Made by a program: the position numbers and the translations under genes. This document shows positions 7,753-14,626 of a stretch of DNA of 64,000 nucleotides, in pieces. A model generated the notes under the pieces. The model saw nothing but the letters and a program-made list of their open reading frames with translations, was not told where the DNA came from and did no database searches. Origin of the DNA: an uncultured Odoribacter sp. GTDB lineage: Bacteria > Bacteroidota > Bacteroidia > Bacteroidales > Marinifilaceae. The stretch lies in contig CAJURM010000001.1 in the NCBI GenBank assembly GCA_910589025.1, positions 1 through 64,000 on the forward strand. Reading direction: 5' to 3'. Position 1 is the stretch's first letter; the number at the start of each line of letters is the position of its first letter.

Positions 7753-9268
7753 TATATTCCGCAAGGATTTTAGCACTTTCAATGCTTTTTGTATCTCTGC
7801 CGTTCATGAATTGTGTCACGGTCGCTTGAGTCTGAAGCATACGTTTGACGCTTCTTACGGCTTAAAGCAGAAATCCACGGACAACCTGATGGATTATACG
7901 GAAGGTGCTACCCATTTGGCGAAATGGCAGTGGGATTTGATTCATGACCCGGGGGTGGTGGTGAGGATATTTGAACGGGACAAGGATGCCATGAAAAGGG
8001 TTGATTTAAAAATAGATAGGGGTGATTACAATATAGGAGGTCATGAAGATATTTTATTTTATTTGTTGAGTTATAAGGAAGACGAATTAGTTTATAATCT
8101 TCAAAAATATGATTATGTGGCTATAAATAGTGATGAAGAAAAAAATAAAGTGGCTGTACTGGTTATTAAGAATGTATTATCTGGGATTGAAATTGGTGAT
8201 GAGATAGAAGCAAGGATTTTGGTTGAAGAGTTTATTAATAATTATTCAATTAGAAAAATTGCATTGCTACATGAACAAATAATGGAGAAAATTCAAAATA
8301 GTGAAACTTTCCCTGAAATTGATATTAGAAATATGATAAATGATGCAGTATTATATACTAGCATAGGGACTTCTTTAGTAGATAATTTTGTAAAATCGTA
8401 TAAAGAGTTTTGGATGTCGTTTAAATTAATTAACTTGTTTGATATTGAAGAATTTAGAAGATATTTTTTGTATGATAAATCGATTGTGTTGTCAAAACAA
8501 GGAATAAGTAATTTATTACAATTTGTATCAAATGGTAAGTTTAAAGATATTATTCGTTCTAAACTTCCCGCTATTACTAATAATGAATTGCGAGACATGA
8601 TTAAATTAAAAAATAATTTTTCTCTCCAATCTTCGGAAAAATTTACCAATATTATTAAAATATGGAAGCCAAAGGATGCTGAAAAAATTTTTTATGAATT
8701 AGATGATTTAACTCTTGCGTTATTAGTAGGACAAGAGTCTAATTTTGAAGTATTGAATAATACTACTTCAAAGAATATATGGATGAAATTTTCTAAATTG
8801 TCCGAGAATGGGACTTTTGAAAAGATTGGTGCAACTATTGGATTTATTTCTTTATTAAGGAAAATAGAAGAAGATAAAATGCTTGCACCTGCTGATATAG
8901 TGAGTGTATTTCCTAATACAGTTTCATTATTTTCTTTTTTGATAGAATGGGTTGTGGATGACAAGTTAGAAGAAATAGGGAGTTTTATATTTGATGAGGC
9001 TCCTGATTGGTCAATGGTGAAAAAATGGAATGTTAATTTTAGAAGACAGTTGGGATTTCCTGATGAACCATTATATATGTATTATACTGATGAGAAAGGA
9101 AAAGTTAATCCAGATAAAATACCAACCAGTTTTATAATGACACGTGAAATAGCATTGAAGGTTTTTAATTTTTTACCTATAGTTGTTGATTTTGATAACA
9201 AAGGAACTATAAATTTTGACCAAAATAAACCATATTTTTTACCAACAAAACAAGTTTATTTAAGATGA
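7217..9268 (+). CDS. Polymorphic toxin cassette 3: metalloprotease-like module with novel tip
   Basis: This 683-residue frame starts at GTG (VDPAKVRFV) inside repeat copy B. It repeats the conserved module: HELCHGRLSLKHTF, TDNLMDY, and the junction HDPGVVVRIFERD near residue 255, then ERDKDAMKRV. The remaining ~430 residues are unlike the other two C-terminal regions; they are Ile/Asn/Lys-rich and AT-rich at the DNA level, with no catalytic motif I can name. The protein ends PYFLPTKQVYLR, 12 bp before a small membrane-protein gene. No independent promoter or start is visible, so it is probably a silent cassette. The toxin role is inferred. Confidence 0.7.
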   Translation: MDPAKVRFVTRGGTEYTPESFDGESGDYVLSLVGGQENDGQELYAVYPKSDGGYYNLGKLLVLSYPSYRFSVKVVSVGGGLPGGEYSVLSDYMKVFFSRYGIACDVSYDETDYSDLELFDKGSGILSAYNSRMKSFQRHYAETHPVDESCSYLFIFPESGHKGKRDFSGFMPRGCQFGYIFRKDFSTFNAFCISAVHELCHGRLSLKHTFDASYGLKQKSTDNLMDYTEGATHLAKWQWDLIHDPGVVVRIFERDKDAMKRVDLKIDRGDYNIGGHEDILFYLLSYKEDELVYNLQKYDYVAINSDEEKNKVAVLVIKNVLSGIEIGDEIEARILVEEFINNYSIRKIALLHEQIMEKIQNSETFPEIDIRNMINDAVLYTSIGTSLVDNFVKSYKEFWMSFKLINLFDIEEFRRYFLYDKSIVLSKQGISNLLQFVSNGKFKDIIRSKLPAITNNELRDMIKLKNNFSLQSSEKFTNIIKIWKPKDAEKIFYELDDLTLALLVGQESNFEVLNNTTSKNIWMKFSKLSENGTFEKIGATIGFISLLRKIEEDKMLAPADIVSVFPNTVSLFSFLIEWVVDDKLEEIGSFIFDEAPDWSMVKKWNVNFRRQLGFPDEPLYMYYTDEKGKVNPDKIPTSFIMTREIALKVFNFLPIVVDFDNKGTINFDQNKPYFLPTKQVYLR

Positions 9269-9280
9269 TAATTTAAGGTC

Positions 9281-9622
9281 ATGGAAACAGATAAAAAAAT
9301 GGAAGAAAAAAAATATATTAATTCTTGTTTTTGGGAAAAACGAGAAAAAGAAATGTTTAAAGAACTTTTTTCAATTTGGGATAAAAGTGGTTTGGGTGTT
9401 AGTAATAAGGCTGTGAAAAAAGGGAAGTTATATAGGAATTTTGTTAGAAAGCATTTTGAGAAAGACAAAGATATAGGGGATTTAGTGAAACAACTTCCTA
9501 AAGGAATTTGGTGGGTAGGAGCTTTCCGTTTTGAACTTATTTGGTTGTTATTATTTGGGGTAATAATTTGTTTAAATAAATATTTTTTTTATTTAATAGT
9601 GGTATTTTTCTGGCATCAGTAG
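9281..9622 (+). CDS. Candidate immunity protein for toxin 3, probably frameshifted
   Basis: The frame gives 113 residues: a charged N-terminal half (METDKKMEEKK...), then hydrophobic segments around FELIWLLLFGVIICL and FFYLIVVFFW. It ends abruptly at TAG 9620-9622. A T8 run at 9583-9590 lies just before the end, and the next frame stays open from there to 9804 with more membrane-like sequence. The intact protein was probably about 175 residues with several helices. Whether the shift is real, phase-variable or a sequencing error cannot be told from here. Confidence 0.55.
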   Translation: METDKKMEEKKYINSCFWEKREKEMFKELFSIWDKSGLGVSNKAVKKGKLYRNFVRKHFEKDKDIGDLVKQLPKGIWWVGAFRFELIWLLLFGVIICLNKYFFYLIVVFFWHQ

Positions 9623-9804
9623 GGAAATTTGGTAGTGCTACTTTTGATGCAATATATGTGGTATTATATATACTTCATATTGTCTTGTATTTTTTTATCA
9701 AAAGGTATTTATGGATTAAATCTAAAGTATTTATAAATATAATGATACAAATTGATGTAAAATTGGAGGCAAGGTTAATTAATAGAAAAAGAGATATGAA
9801 TTAA
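9580..9804 (+). pseudogene. Out-of-frame continuation of the 9281 membrane protein
   Basis: Starting at the T8 run, this alternate frame reads FLASVGKFGSATFDAIYVVL and then LHIVLYFFIKRYLWIKSK, a helix followed by a basic tail, to TAA 9802-9804. It has no start of its own, and a TAA at 9577-9579 closes it upstream. A single-base change in the T run would fuse it to the preceding frame. Its end abuts the start of the homology at 9795. Confidence 0.5.
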
Positions 9805-10136
9805 AGGCTTGGACGAAGTGGGCACATTGGTCTGATGACGCTTTTTTGAATCAGTTCGTAAAAGATATTGCAAGTATAGATAAATTAGGTAATTTGCAAT
9901 GGGTTTTTATGAAGACGGAAGATATTACGGAGGAAAGTTTGCACAAGTACATAATAAGGACATTGAAATCTCAGAAAGGAAGAAATGAACTTATTCGTTA
10001 TCTGAAATTAGAGCAAACGAAAGCCTTATTTGGCTTCCCCCAAAAAATAGAGGATTCAAATGAGTTGGTAGAGAATATCATTAAACATTTTGAAAACAAA
10101 GAAAAGTTTTATGCTCTGTTTAAAGTAGTTGAATGA
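9792..10136 (+). pseudogene. Orphan nuclease-like toxin tip, homologous to toxin 2
   Basis: A TAG at 9783-9785 closes the frame upstream. From 9795 it reads YELKAWTKWAHWSDDAFLNQ and continues for about 113 residues. The first ~50 are close to residues 824-875 of toxin 2, the last ~60 diverge. The D of the D...ExK motif lies upstream of the homology, so the catalytic site is incomplete. Its TGA overlaps the ATG of the following propeller gene by 4 bp, just as in the intact pair. An internal ATG at 9846 opens a shorter frame, but I read this as a fossil of a displaced toxin. Confidence 0.7.
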
Positions 10137-11218
10137 TGAAATATAGAATTGTAACAGTTGTAGACAAGGTAACAAGCATTAGGGCTTGGGAAAAAGATTT
10201 CGTATTGTATTTGAAGAGAAATCAAGCATTCAGTTGTTTTGATAAACAAACATTAAAGGTTCTATGGAGCTATGCGGATTGTTATCACGGTTTTCTGTAT
10301 GGTGATAAGTTTTTTTTGAACATAGCCATTAGCAATACGCCTGACGTTGTATCTTTCAATAATGGGGAGTTGATAAAACATCTTTCTTTATTTTTTAACT
10401 TCCATGTTTTAAACAAATATTGCTATGCTCTGCAAGTCATAAAAGAAAATGAAGAGAAAGAGAATGTGAAATATAATTGTTTGAAATTTGACATAGAAAA
10501 ACAGGAAATCGTTAAAATCAATGAATCTATTTATCCTTTTGATTTATTATTGGATGAAAAGAATTATATTTCAACACTCGACAATAGGATTTTTAAGGTA
10601 GATTTTGAAGCCAATACCGTGGATTGGGAATATCATATTTCGGATTTGGGACCTTATATGGATTGGGATTATCTTAATCCTCCGGTGTGGGAAAAACGGA
10701 GGTATTATAACATGTATTATGTGGATGGAATGGTATTTTTGAGTGTATCCAAAGGTGTTGTAGCTCTTGCTGCGGAAACAGGCAAACAGCTTTGGTGGGT
10801 GGATTTCAATACGACAGAAACGAGTACGCTTTTTTATGATATTGATCCTTATTACTTGTCTTTTGCTGATGGTAAAATTTACATCCGTGATTGGGGACAG
10901 TTTGTTTCCATTGATATGAAAACCGGAGAGATACTTATGCGAAAGAAATATATAGGTTTTAAAGTTGGAGATGAAATTGTGGATAATACAATGACCAGTG
11001 GAATCAAGATTCACAATGGTAAAGGTTATTTTGTTTTGGATGTTCAGGCGGAACTTTATCTGACGTCTTTGGATTTGAAAACAGGGGAAGTCAGAATTGA
11101 AGCTGAACTTCCCGATGTAAAAGACCAGGTTTCTGCTGAAAACATTCATTTTGAAGGCAACCGGATGTATCTTCGGGACAATGCTTCGTTTCTTTATGTG
11201 TATGAAGTGACGGAATAA
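10133..11218 (+). CDS. Beta-propeller-like protein, candidate orphan immunity protein
   Basis: This 361-residue paralogue of the 5999-7099 product is nearly identical over the last ~190 residues (MVFLSVSKGVVALAAETGKQ onward) but very different over the first ~170. It overlaps the orphan tip at 9792-10136 by ATGA. The tip is also conserved at its start and divergent at its end compared with toxin 2, so the two pairs look like diverged alleles. No intact cognate toxin is beside it; protection against a lost or sister-strain toxin is the likely role, by inference. Confidence 0.65.
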   Translation: MMKYRIVTVVDKVTSIRAWEKDFVLYLKRNQAFSCFDKQTLKVLWSYADCYHGFLYGDKFFLNIAISNTPDVVSFNNGELIKHLSLFFNFHVLNKYCYALQVIKENEEKENVKYNCLKFDIEKQEIVKINESIYPFDLLLDEKNYISTLDNRIFKVDFEANTVDWEYHISDLGPYMDWDYLNPPVWEKRRYYNMYYVDGMVFLSVSKGVVALAAETGKQLWWVDFNTTETSTLFYDIDPYYLSFADGKIYIRDWGQFVSIDMKTGEILMRKKYIGFKVGDEIVDNTMTSGIKIHNGKGYFVLDVQAELYLTSLDLKTGEVRIEAELPDVKDQVSAENIHFEGNRMYLRDNASFLYVYEVTE

Positions 11219-11262
11219 TGCAATGACGTGTGTTGTTTGATAGGCATATTGTACAATAAATA

Positions 11263-11530
11263 AGTTCTTTGAAAATTTGCATATGGTTGATGTAGCGACC
11301 GGGTAGTTGCTCATCTGGATATTCACGGTAGTGGTTTGGAGCGTTTTTCCGTAAAGGTTGTTTCTGTCGGTGGGGGCTTCCGGGGGCGGAGTATAGTGCT
11401 CTCAGCGAGTACCTGAAGGTCTTTTTTTCGCGTTACGGCATAGCATGCGATGTTTCTTACGATGAGACGGATTATTCGGACCTTGAGCTTTTTGACAAGG
11501 GTAGCGGAACGGTCATAGTGGTAAGTATGG
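11263..11530 (+). repeat. Degenerate third copy of the cassette repeat
   Basis: AGTTCTTTGAAAATTTGC restarts here and follows copies A and B to GGTAGTGG (about 11337). It then jumps to the equivalent of ~3405 (CGTTTTTCCGTAAAGG), a deletion of about 200 bp, continues to GACAAGGG near 11500, and breaks up again. No usable reading frame remains. It marks a third cassette whose toxin part has been deleted. Confidence 0.8.
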
Positions 11531-11537
11531 TTTGAAA

Positions 11538-11606
11538 ATTGAAAATCATGGGAATTTTTAATTGAAAATCATGGGAATTTTTAATTGAAAATCATGGGAA
11601 TTTTAT
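11538..11606 (+). repeat. Three tandem 23-bp repeats upstream of the ATPase gene
   Basis: Three head-to-tail copies of ATTGAAAATCATGGGAATTT plus TTA occur at 11538, 11561 and 11584, essentially without mismatches. They end at the -7 promoter element of the next gene. There are no spacers, so this is not a CRISPR. They could bind a regulator, multiply the -33 region, or simply reflect slippage. Confidence 0.85.
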
Positions 11607-11613
11607 AATTTTG
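11606..11613 (+). promoter_or_regulatory. -7 promoter element of the ATPase gene
   Basis: TAATTTTG matches the Bacteroidota TAnnTTTG consensus. A TTG at 11585-11587 lies 18 bp upstream, within the third tandem repeat, as a possible -33 element. Predicted transcription starts near 11620, which rules out a TTG start codon at 11611 and favours ATG 11632. Confidence 0.55.
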
Positions 11614-11631
11614 TGGTCAAATGAATTAGCT

Positions 11632-12897
11632 ATGTACTATCAAAGACTGATTGAAAAAGAAATAGAACTAAAACTGAGGACCTCCGGGGCTGTTGTTGTA
11701 GCGGGTCCAAAGTTTTGTGGGAAGACTACAACCTGCATGTTGTATCAGAAAAGTTTCGTAAAATTAAATACAAAACAAGCCATTGACATGGCAAGAATGA
11801 ATCCTAAAGCCGTGTTGGAGGGTGAAATTCCCAGATTGATAGATGAATGGCAGAAAGCTCCTGACGTATGGAATCAAGTGAAGGATGATTTGGATTTCGA
11901 TTATCAGTTTGGAAAGTATATTCTGACGGGCAGTTCTACCCCGGCAGACAAAACGGAGGTGCACCATAGCGGTGCAGGCAGAATAGCCCCTGTAAAAATG
12001 CGTCCGATGAGTTTATGGGAATCGAAAGAATCGAAAGGTACTGTTTCTTTGTCCGATTTGTTTAATGGCGGTAAAGGCTTTTCCTGGGATATGAATACGG
12101 ATTTTACGCTGGACGATGTGGCATTCCTGATGTGCAGGGGAGGTTGGCCGATATCCGTTCAGGCACCTGAAGATATTGCCATAGAAATTACAAAAAACTA
12201 TTACAATGGTCTTTTTGTATTTGAAGATTGTGGGAATGAGCGTTTCAGGAATAAGAAACCGGAGGTTCTGAAAATGATCATGAGAAGTTACGCACGTCAT
12301 ATTTCTACCGAGGCTGCCATTTCCACCATTGTTGCCGATGTCAGACAGAGTAACGAACGCAGTATGGATCCCAAGACTTTTGACGACTATATGGAGGCTT
12401 TGAAAGATTTGTATGTTATAGAAGACTTGCCTGCATGGAATCCGAATATCAGGTCAAAGACCTCTATCCGAAGTACGCCGACAAGACATTTTACAGACAC
12501 TTCTATTGCATGCCGGGCATTAGGAATAGGTCCGGAAGATTTGAAAAGAGATTTGGAGAGTTTTGGCTTATTTTTTGAAGACTTCGCAGTTCGGGATCTT
12601 TCGGTTTATGCCAATGCTATCGGTGGCATAGTTACCCATTACAGGGATAATGCCGGTTTGGAGTGTGATGCTGTACTTCATCTTGAAGATGGACGATGGG
12701 GGGCTATAGAAATAAAGCTTGGCGGCGAAGACCTGGTGGAAGCCGGAGCAAGGTCACTAAAGGCACTTCGTAATAAAATAGTAGAAAAGAGTGACGAAAA
12801 ATCCCCTGATTTTCTGATGGTGCTTACTGCTGTCGGCGGAGCCTGCCAAAGGAAGGATGGTGTGTATGTTGTTCCTATAAATTTACTAAAACCGTAG
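11632..12897 (+). CDS. AAA_14/DUF4143 family ATPase
   Basis: The 421-residue protein has a Walker A motif GPKFCGKTT (about residues 25-33), a Walker B-like LIDEWQ, a sensor-like ILTGSST, and a C-terminal DUF4143 nuclease-fold-like domain (GAIEIKLGG near the end). This family of stand-alone ATPases occurs in many copies in Bacteroidales and has no firmly known function; some members are thought to act as toxin- or defence-associated switches. ATG 11632 is chosen because the upstream TTG overlaps the promoter. A decayed 3' end of a second copy lies at 26698-26775. Confidence 0.85.
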   Translation: MYYQRLIEKEIELKLRTSGAVVVAGPKFCGKTTTCMLYQKSFVKLNTKQAIDMARMNPKAVLEGEIPRLIDEWQKAPDVWNQVKDDLDFDYQFGKYILTGSSTPADKTEVHHSGAGRIAPVKMRPMSLWESKESKGTVSLSDLFNGGKGFSWDMNTDFTLDDVAFLMCRGGWPISVQAPEDIAIEITKNYYNGLFVFEDCGNERFRNKKPEVLKMIMRSYARHISTEAAISTIVADVRQSNERSMDPKTFDDYMEALKDLYVIEDLPAWNPNIRSKTSIRSTPTRHFTDTSIACRALGIGPEDLKRDLESFGLFFEDFAVRDLSVYANAIGGIVTHYRDNAGLECDAVLHLEDGRWGAIEIKLGGEDLVEAGARSLKALRNKIVEKSDEKSPDFLMVLTAVGGACQRKDGVYVVPINLLKP

Positions 12898-12929
12898 TTG
12901 ATATAATTTAGTGATGTATATATGATTGA

Positions 12930-13997
12930 ATGAAGTATTTATATTTTGTGTGTCTTGGGGTATTGTTGCCTTTTTGTGGCTTTCCGCAGGAAAACAGACA
13001 GGATTATAATTTTACCAATGTAGGTATGACTTTCCTTTCTGTTGTAACGGATGCCCGAGCCGGAGGAATGGGCGAACTGGGGGTTGCCACTTCTCCGGAT
13101 AATTATTCTCATCAACAAAATCCGGCAAAGTACGTTTTTTCAGATCTGAAAACGGTAGGTAAGGGAGGGATAAATGTCTTTTATATGCCTTGGCTCCGGC
13201 GCTTGGTGGATGATATGAATATTGCCGGTGCTTCCGGTTATTATAAGGTGAATTCGGAACAAAGTGTGAGTTTTTCTTTCCGGTATTTTTCGATGGGTGA
13301 CCTTCATGAAACGGATGATAATTTACAGGCATTGGGAGAACGTTCTCCTTATGAGATGGCGATGGATGTTGCTTATGCCCGCCGGTTAGGCCGGAATTTT
13401 TCAATGTCGATGACTTTTCGTTACGGGGTATCAAATGTGGTAAAAAAATACCGTAGAGCACATATTATAGCTGCTGATTTAGGTGGGTATTATAGCAAAG
13501 CTTTGCGTTTGGGGAAAAATTCCGGTTTGTTTGCCCTTGGATTTGCATTGTCAAATGTCGGGAATAAAATCAAGTATGGGACGGATGACCGTCTGTTTTT
13601 GCCGGCAGAGTTGAAATTGGGCTCTAATCTTGAAGTCAGGATACAAAATCTTCATCGCTTTTCAATAGGAATGGAAGGAGGGAAATATTTGGTTTCCCTG
13701 CGGGAAGATGATCATACGAATACGGTACTGCAATGTATAGGCGCCTCTTTTGAGTCTGGGGAAATAAAACGCTTGTTCTGGAAAATAGGCGGAGAATATG
13801 TTTTTAATGAAATTCTGGCTTTCCGCACAGGATACTTTCATGAAGGCAAGTCGGGCTTGCAGCGGGAATATGCTACATTCGGAGCCGGAATCCGTTTTAT
13901 GAGAATTCATCTTGACGCCTCTTATCTTGTATCCATGATGTCCGGCAATCATCCGCTCGACAATTCCTTGCATTTGTTTGCCGGTATCGCTTTTTAG
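12930..13997 (+). CDS. porV: PorV/PorQ-family outer membrane protein of type IX secretion
   Basis: The 355-residue protein has an N-terminal signal peptide (MKYLYFVCLGVLLPFCGFPQ) and a beta-barrel pattern ending in an aromatic residue (FAGIAF). The N-terminal block DARAGGMGELGVATSPDNYS followed by QNPAKY and YMPWLRRLVDDM is characteristic of PorV, the FadL-like barrel that shuttles T9SS cargo to the PorU sortase. It is somewhat shorter than usual PorV proteins (about 390), so a PorV paralogue is possible. It lies between the ATPase and the defence operon and is probably a core gene beside which mobile material inserted. Confidence 0.7.
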   Translation: MKYLYFVCLGVLLPFCGFPQENRQDYNFTNVGMTFLSVVTDARAGGMGELGVATSPDNYSHQQNPAKYVFSDLKTVGKGGINVFYMPWLRRLVDDMNIAGASGYYKVNSEQSVSFSFRYFSMGDLHETDDNLQALGERSPYEMAMDVAYARRLGRNFSMSMTFRYGVSNVVKKYRRAHIIAADLGGYYSKALRLGKNSGLFALGFALSNVGNKIKYGTDDRLFLPAELKLGSNLEVRIQNLHRFSIGMEGGKYLVSLREDDHTNTVLQCIGASFESGEIKRLFWKIGGEYVFNEILAFRTGYFHEGKSGLQREYATFGAGIRFMRIHLDASYLVSMMSGNHPLDNSLHLFAGIAF

Positions 13998-14342
13998 TGA
14001 TACAAAGGAACGGTGGAGTTATTCCACGTAAACAAACCGGAGATTTTTTGGATTGGTTTATTTCGGTGTTCTTTCTTAAAAATACTCCGAAAGATGGTAT
14101 ATTGCCAGATGTGCGTTCCACTGCTTGACGGTGGTATTCTGTGGCTGGCCAAAGAAGATAAAATAGGAAAGGTTTCAAATATATATGCGATTATTTCCTT
14201 TATTTCTGTTTCTAATCCAAATAAAATGTATAGTTTTGTGTTTAACGCAATTTATAATTGAATATTTTCGATAAGCTGAAAGCAATGGAATCTGTTTTGA
14301 TTGCTGAAGCGAGAAAACATCTGTTGTGAAACACAATATGCT
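13998..14342. other. Non-coding gap between porV and the defence operon
   Basis: About 345 bp without a convincing gene. A GTG frame on the plus strand (14013-14261) and overlapping minus-strand frames have no domain signature or ribosome site. The last ~110 bp hold a candidate promoter (14231) and leader for the regulator gene. No strong terminator hairpin for porV is visible. Confidence 0.5.
14231..14238 (+). promoter_or_regulatory. Candidate -7 element of the defence operon
   Basis: TAGTTTTG fits TAnnTTTG about 112 bp before ATG 14343. No clear TTTG -33 element lies at the right spacing, so the promoter may be weak or need an activator. Confidence 0.4.
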
Positions 14343-14555
14343 ATGGCGAATTTGAATTGTATAAAAGCTGTGTTGGCAGAAAAAGGAATTATGAGCAAGT
14401 GGTTGGCTAAAACCCTGCAGAAAGATCCGGCAACAGTGTCGAAATGGTGTAACAATCATGCACAACCGGATTTGTACACGTTAGTACGGATAGCAGAGGT
14501 ATTGGATGTGGATATTCATAGATTGATTTGCCATACAAAAGATAGCGAAAGGTGA
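14343..14555 (+). CDS. XRE-family helix-turn-helix regulator
   Basis: The 70-residue protein MANLNCIKAVLAEKGIMSKW... contains a Cro/C1 fold with recognition segment QKDPATVSKWCNNHAQP and ends just after the helical bundle (IAEVLDVDIHRLI). Short XRE proteins of exactly this kind commonly head restriction-modification operons in Bacteroidota, where they are thought to time or limit expression. ATG 14343 is preferred over an in-frame TTG at 14301 because it begins the domain. It is followed after 71 bp by the AlbA_2 gene. Confidence 0.8.
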   Translation: MANLNCIKAVLAEKGIMSKWLAKTLQKDPATVSKWCNNHAQPDLYTLVRIAEVLDVDIHRLICHTKDSER

Positions 14556-14626
14556 GAGCAGAAGCCGTCAAACTTGCTTGAACGGATTATGCCGAGCCGC
14601 TTCCTATCTTCTATAAAGAAGAATAA

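Noticed and set aside
11538..11606. Three short repeats as a CRISPR array
   Set aside because: The 23-bp units are directly adjacent without spacers, lack dyad symmetry, and no cas gene is present.
11611..11631. TTG start for the DUF4143 ATPase
   Set aside because: The TTG overlaps the TAATTTTG promoter element, and the domain begins after ATG 11632.
14013..14261. 82-residue plus-strand gene upstream of the XRE regulator
   Set aside because: It has a GTG start, no ribosome site and no domain pattern, and its end contains the probable promoter of the next gene.
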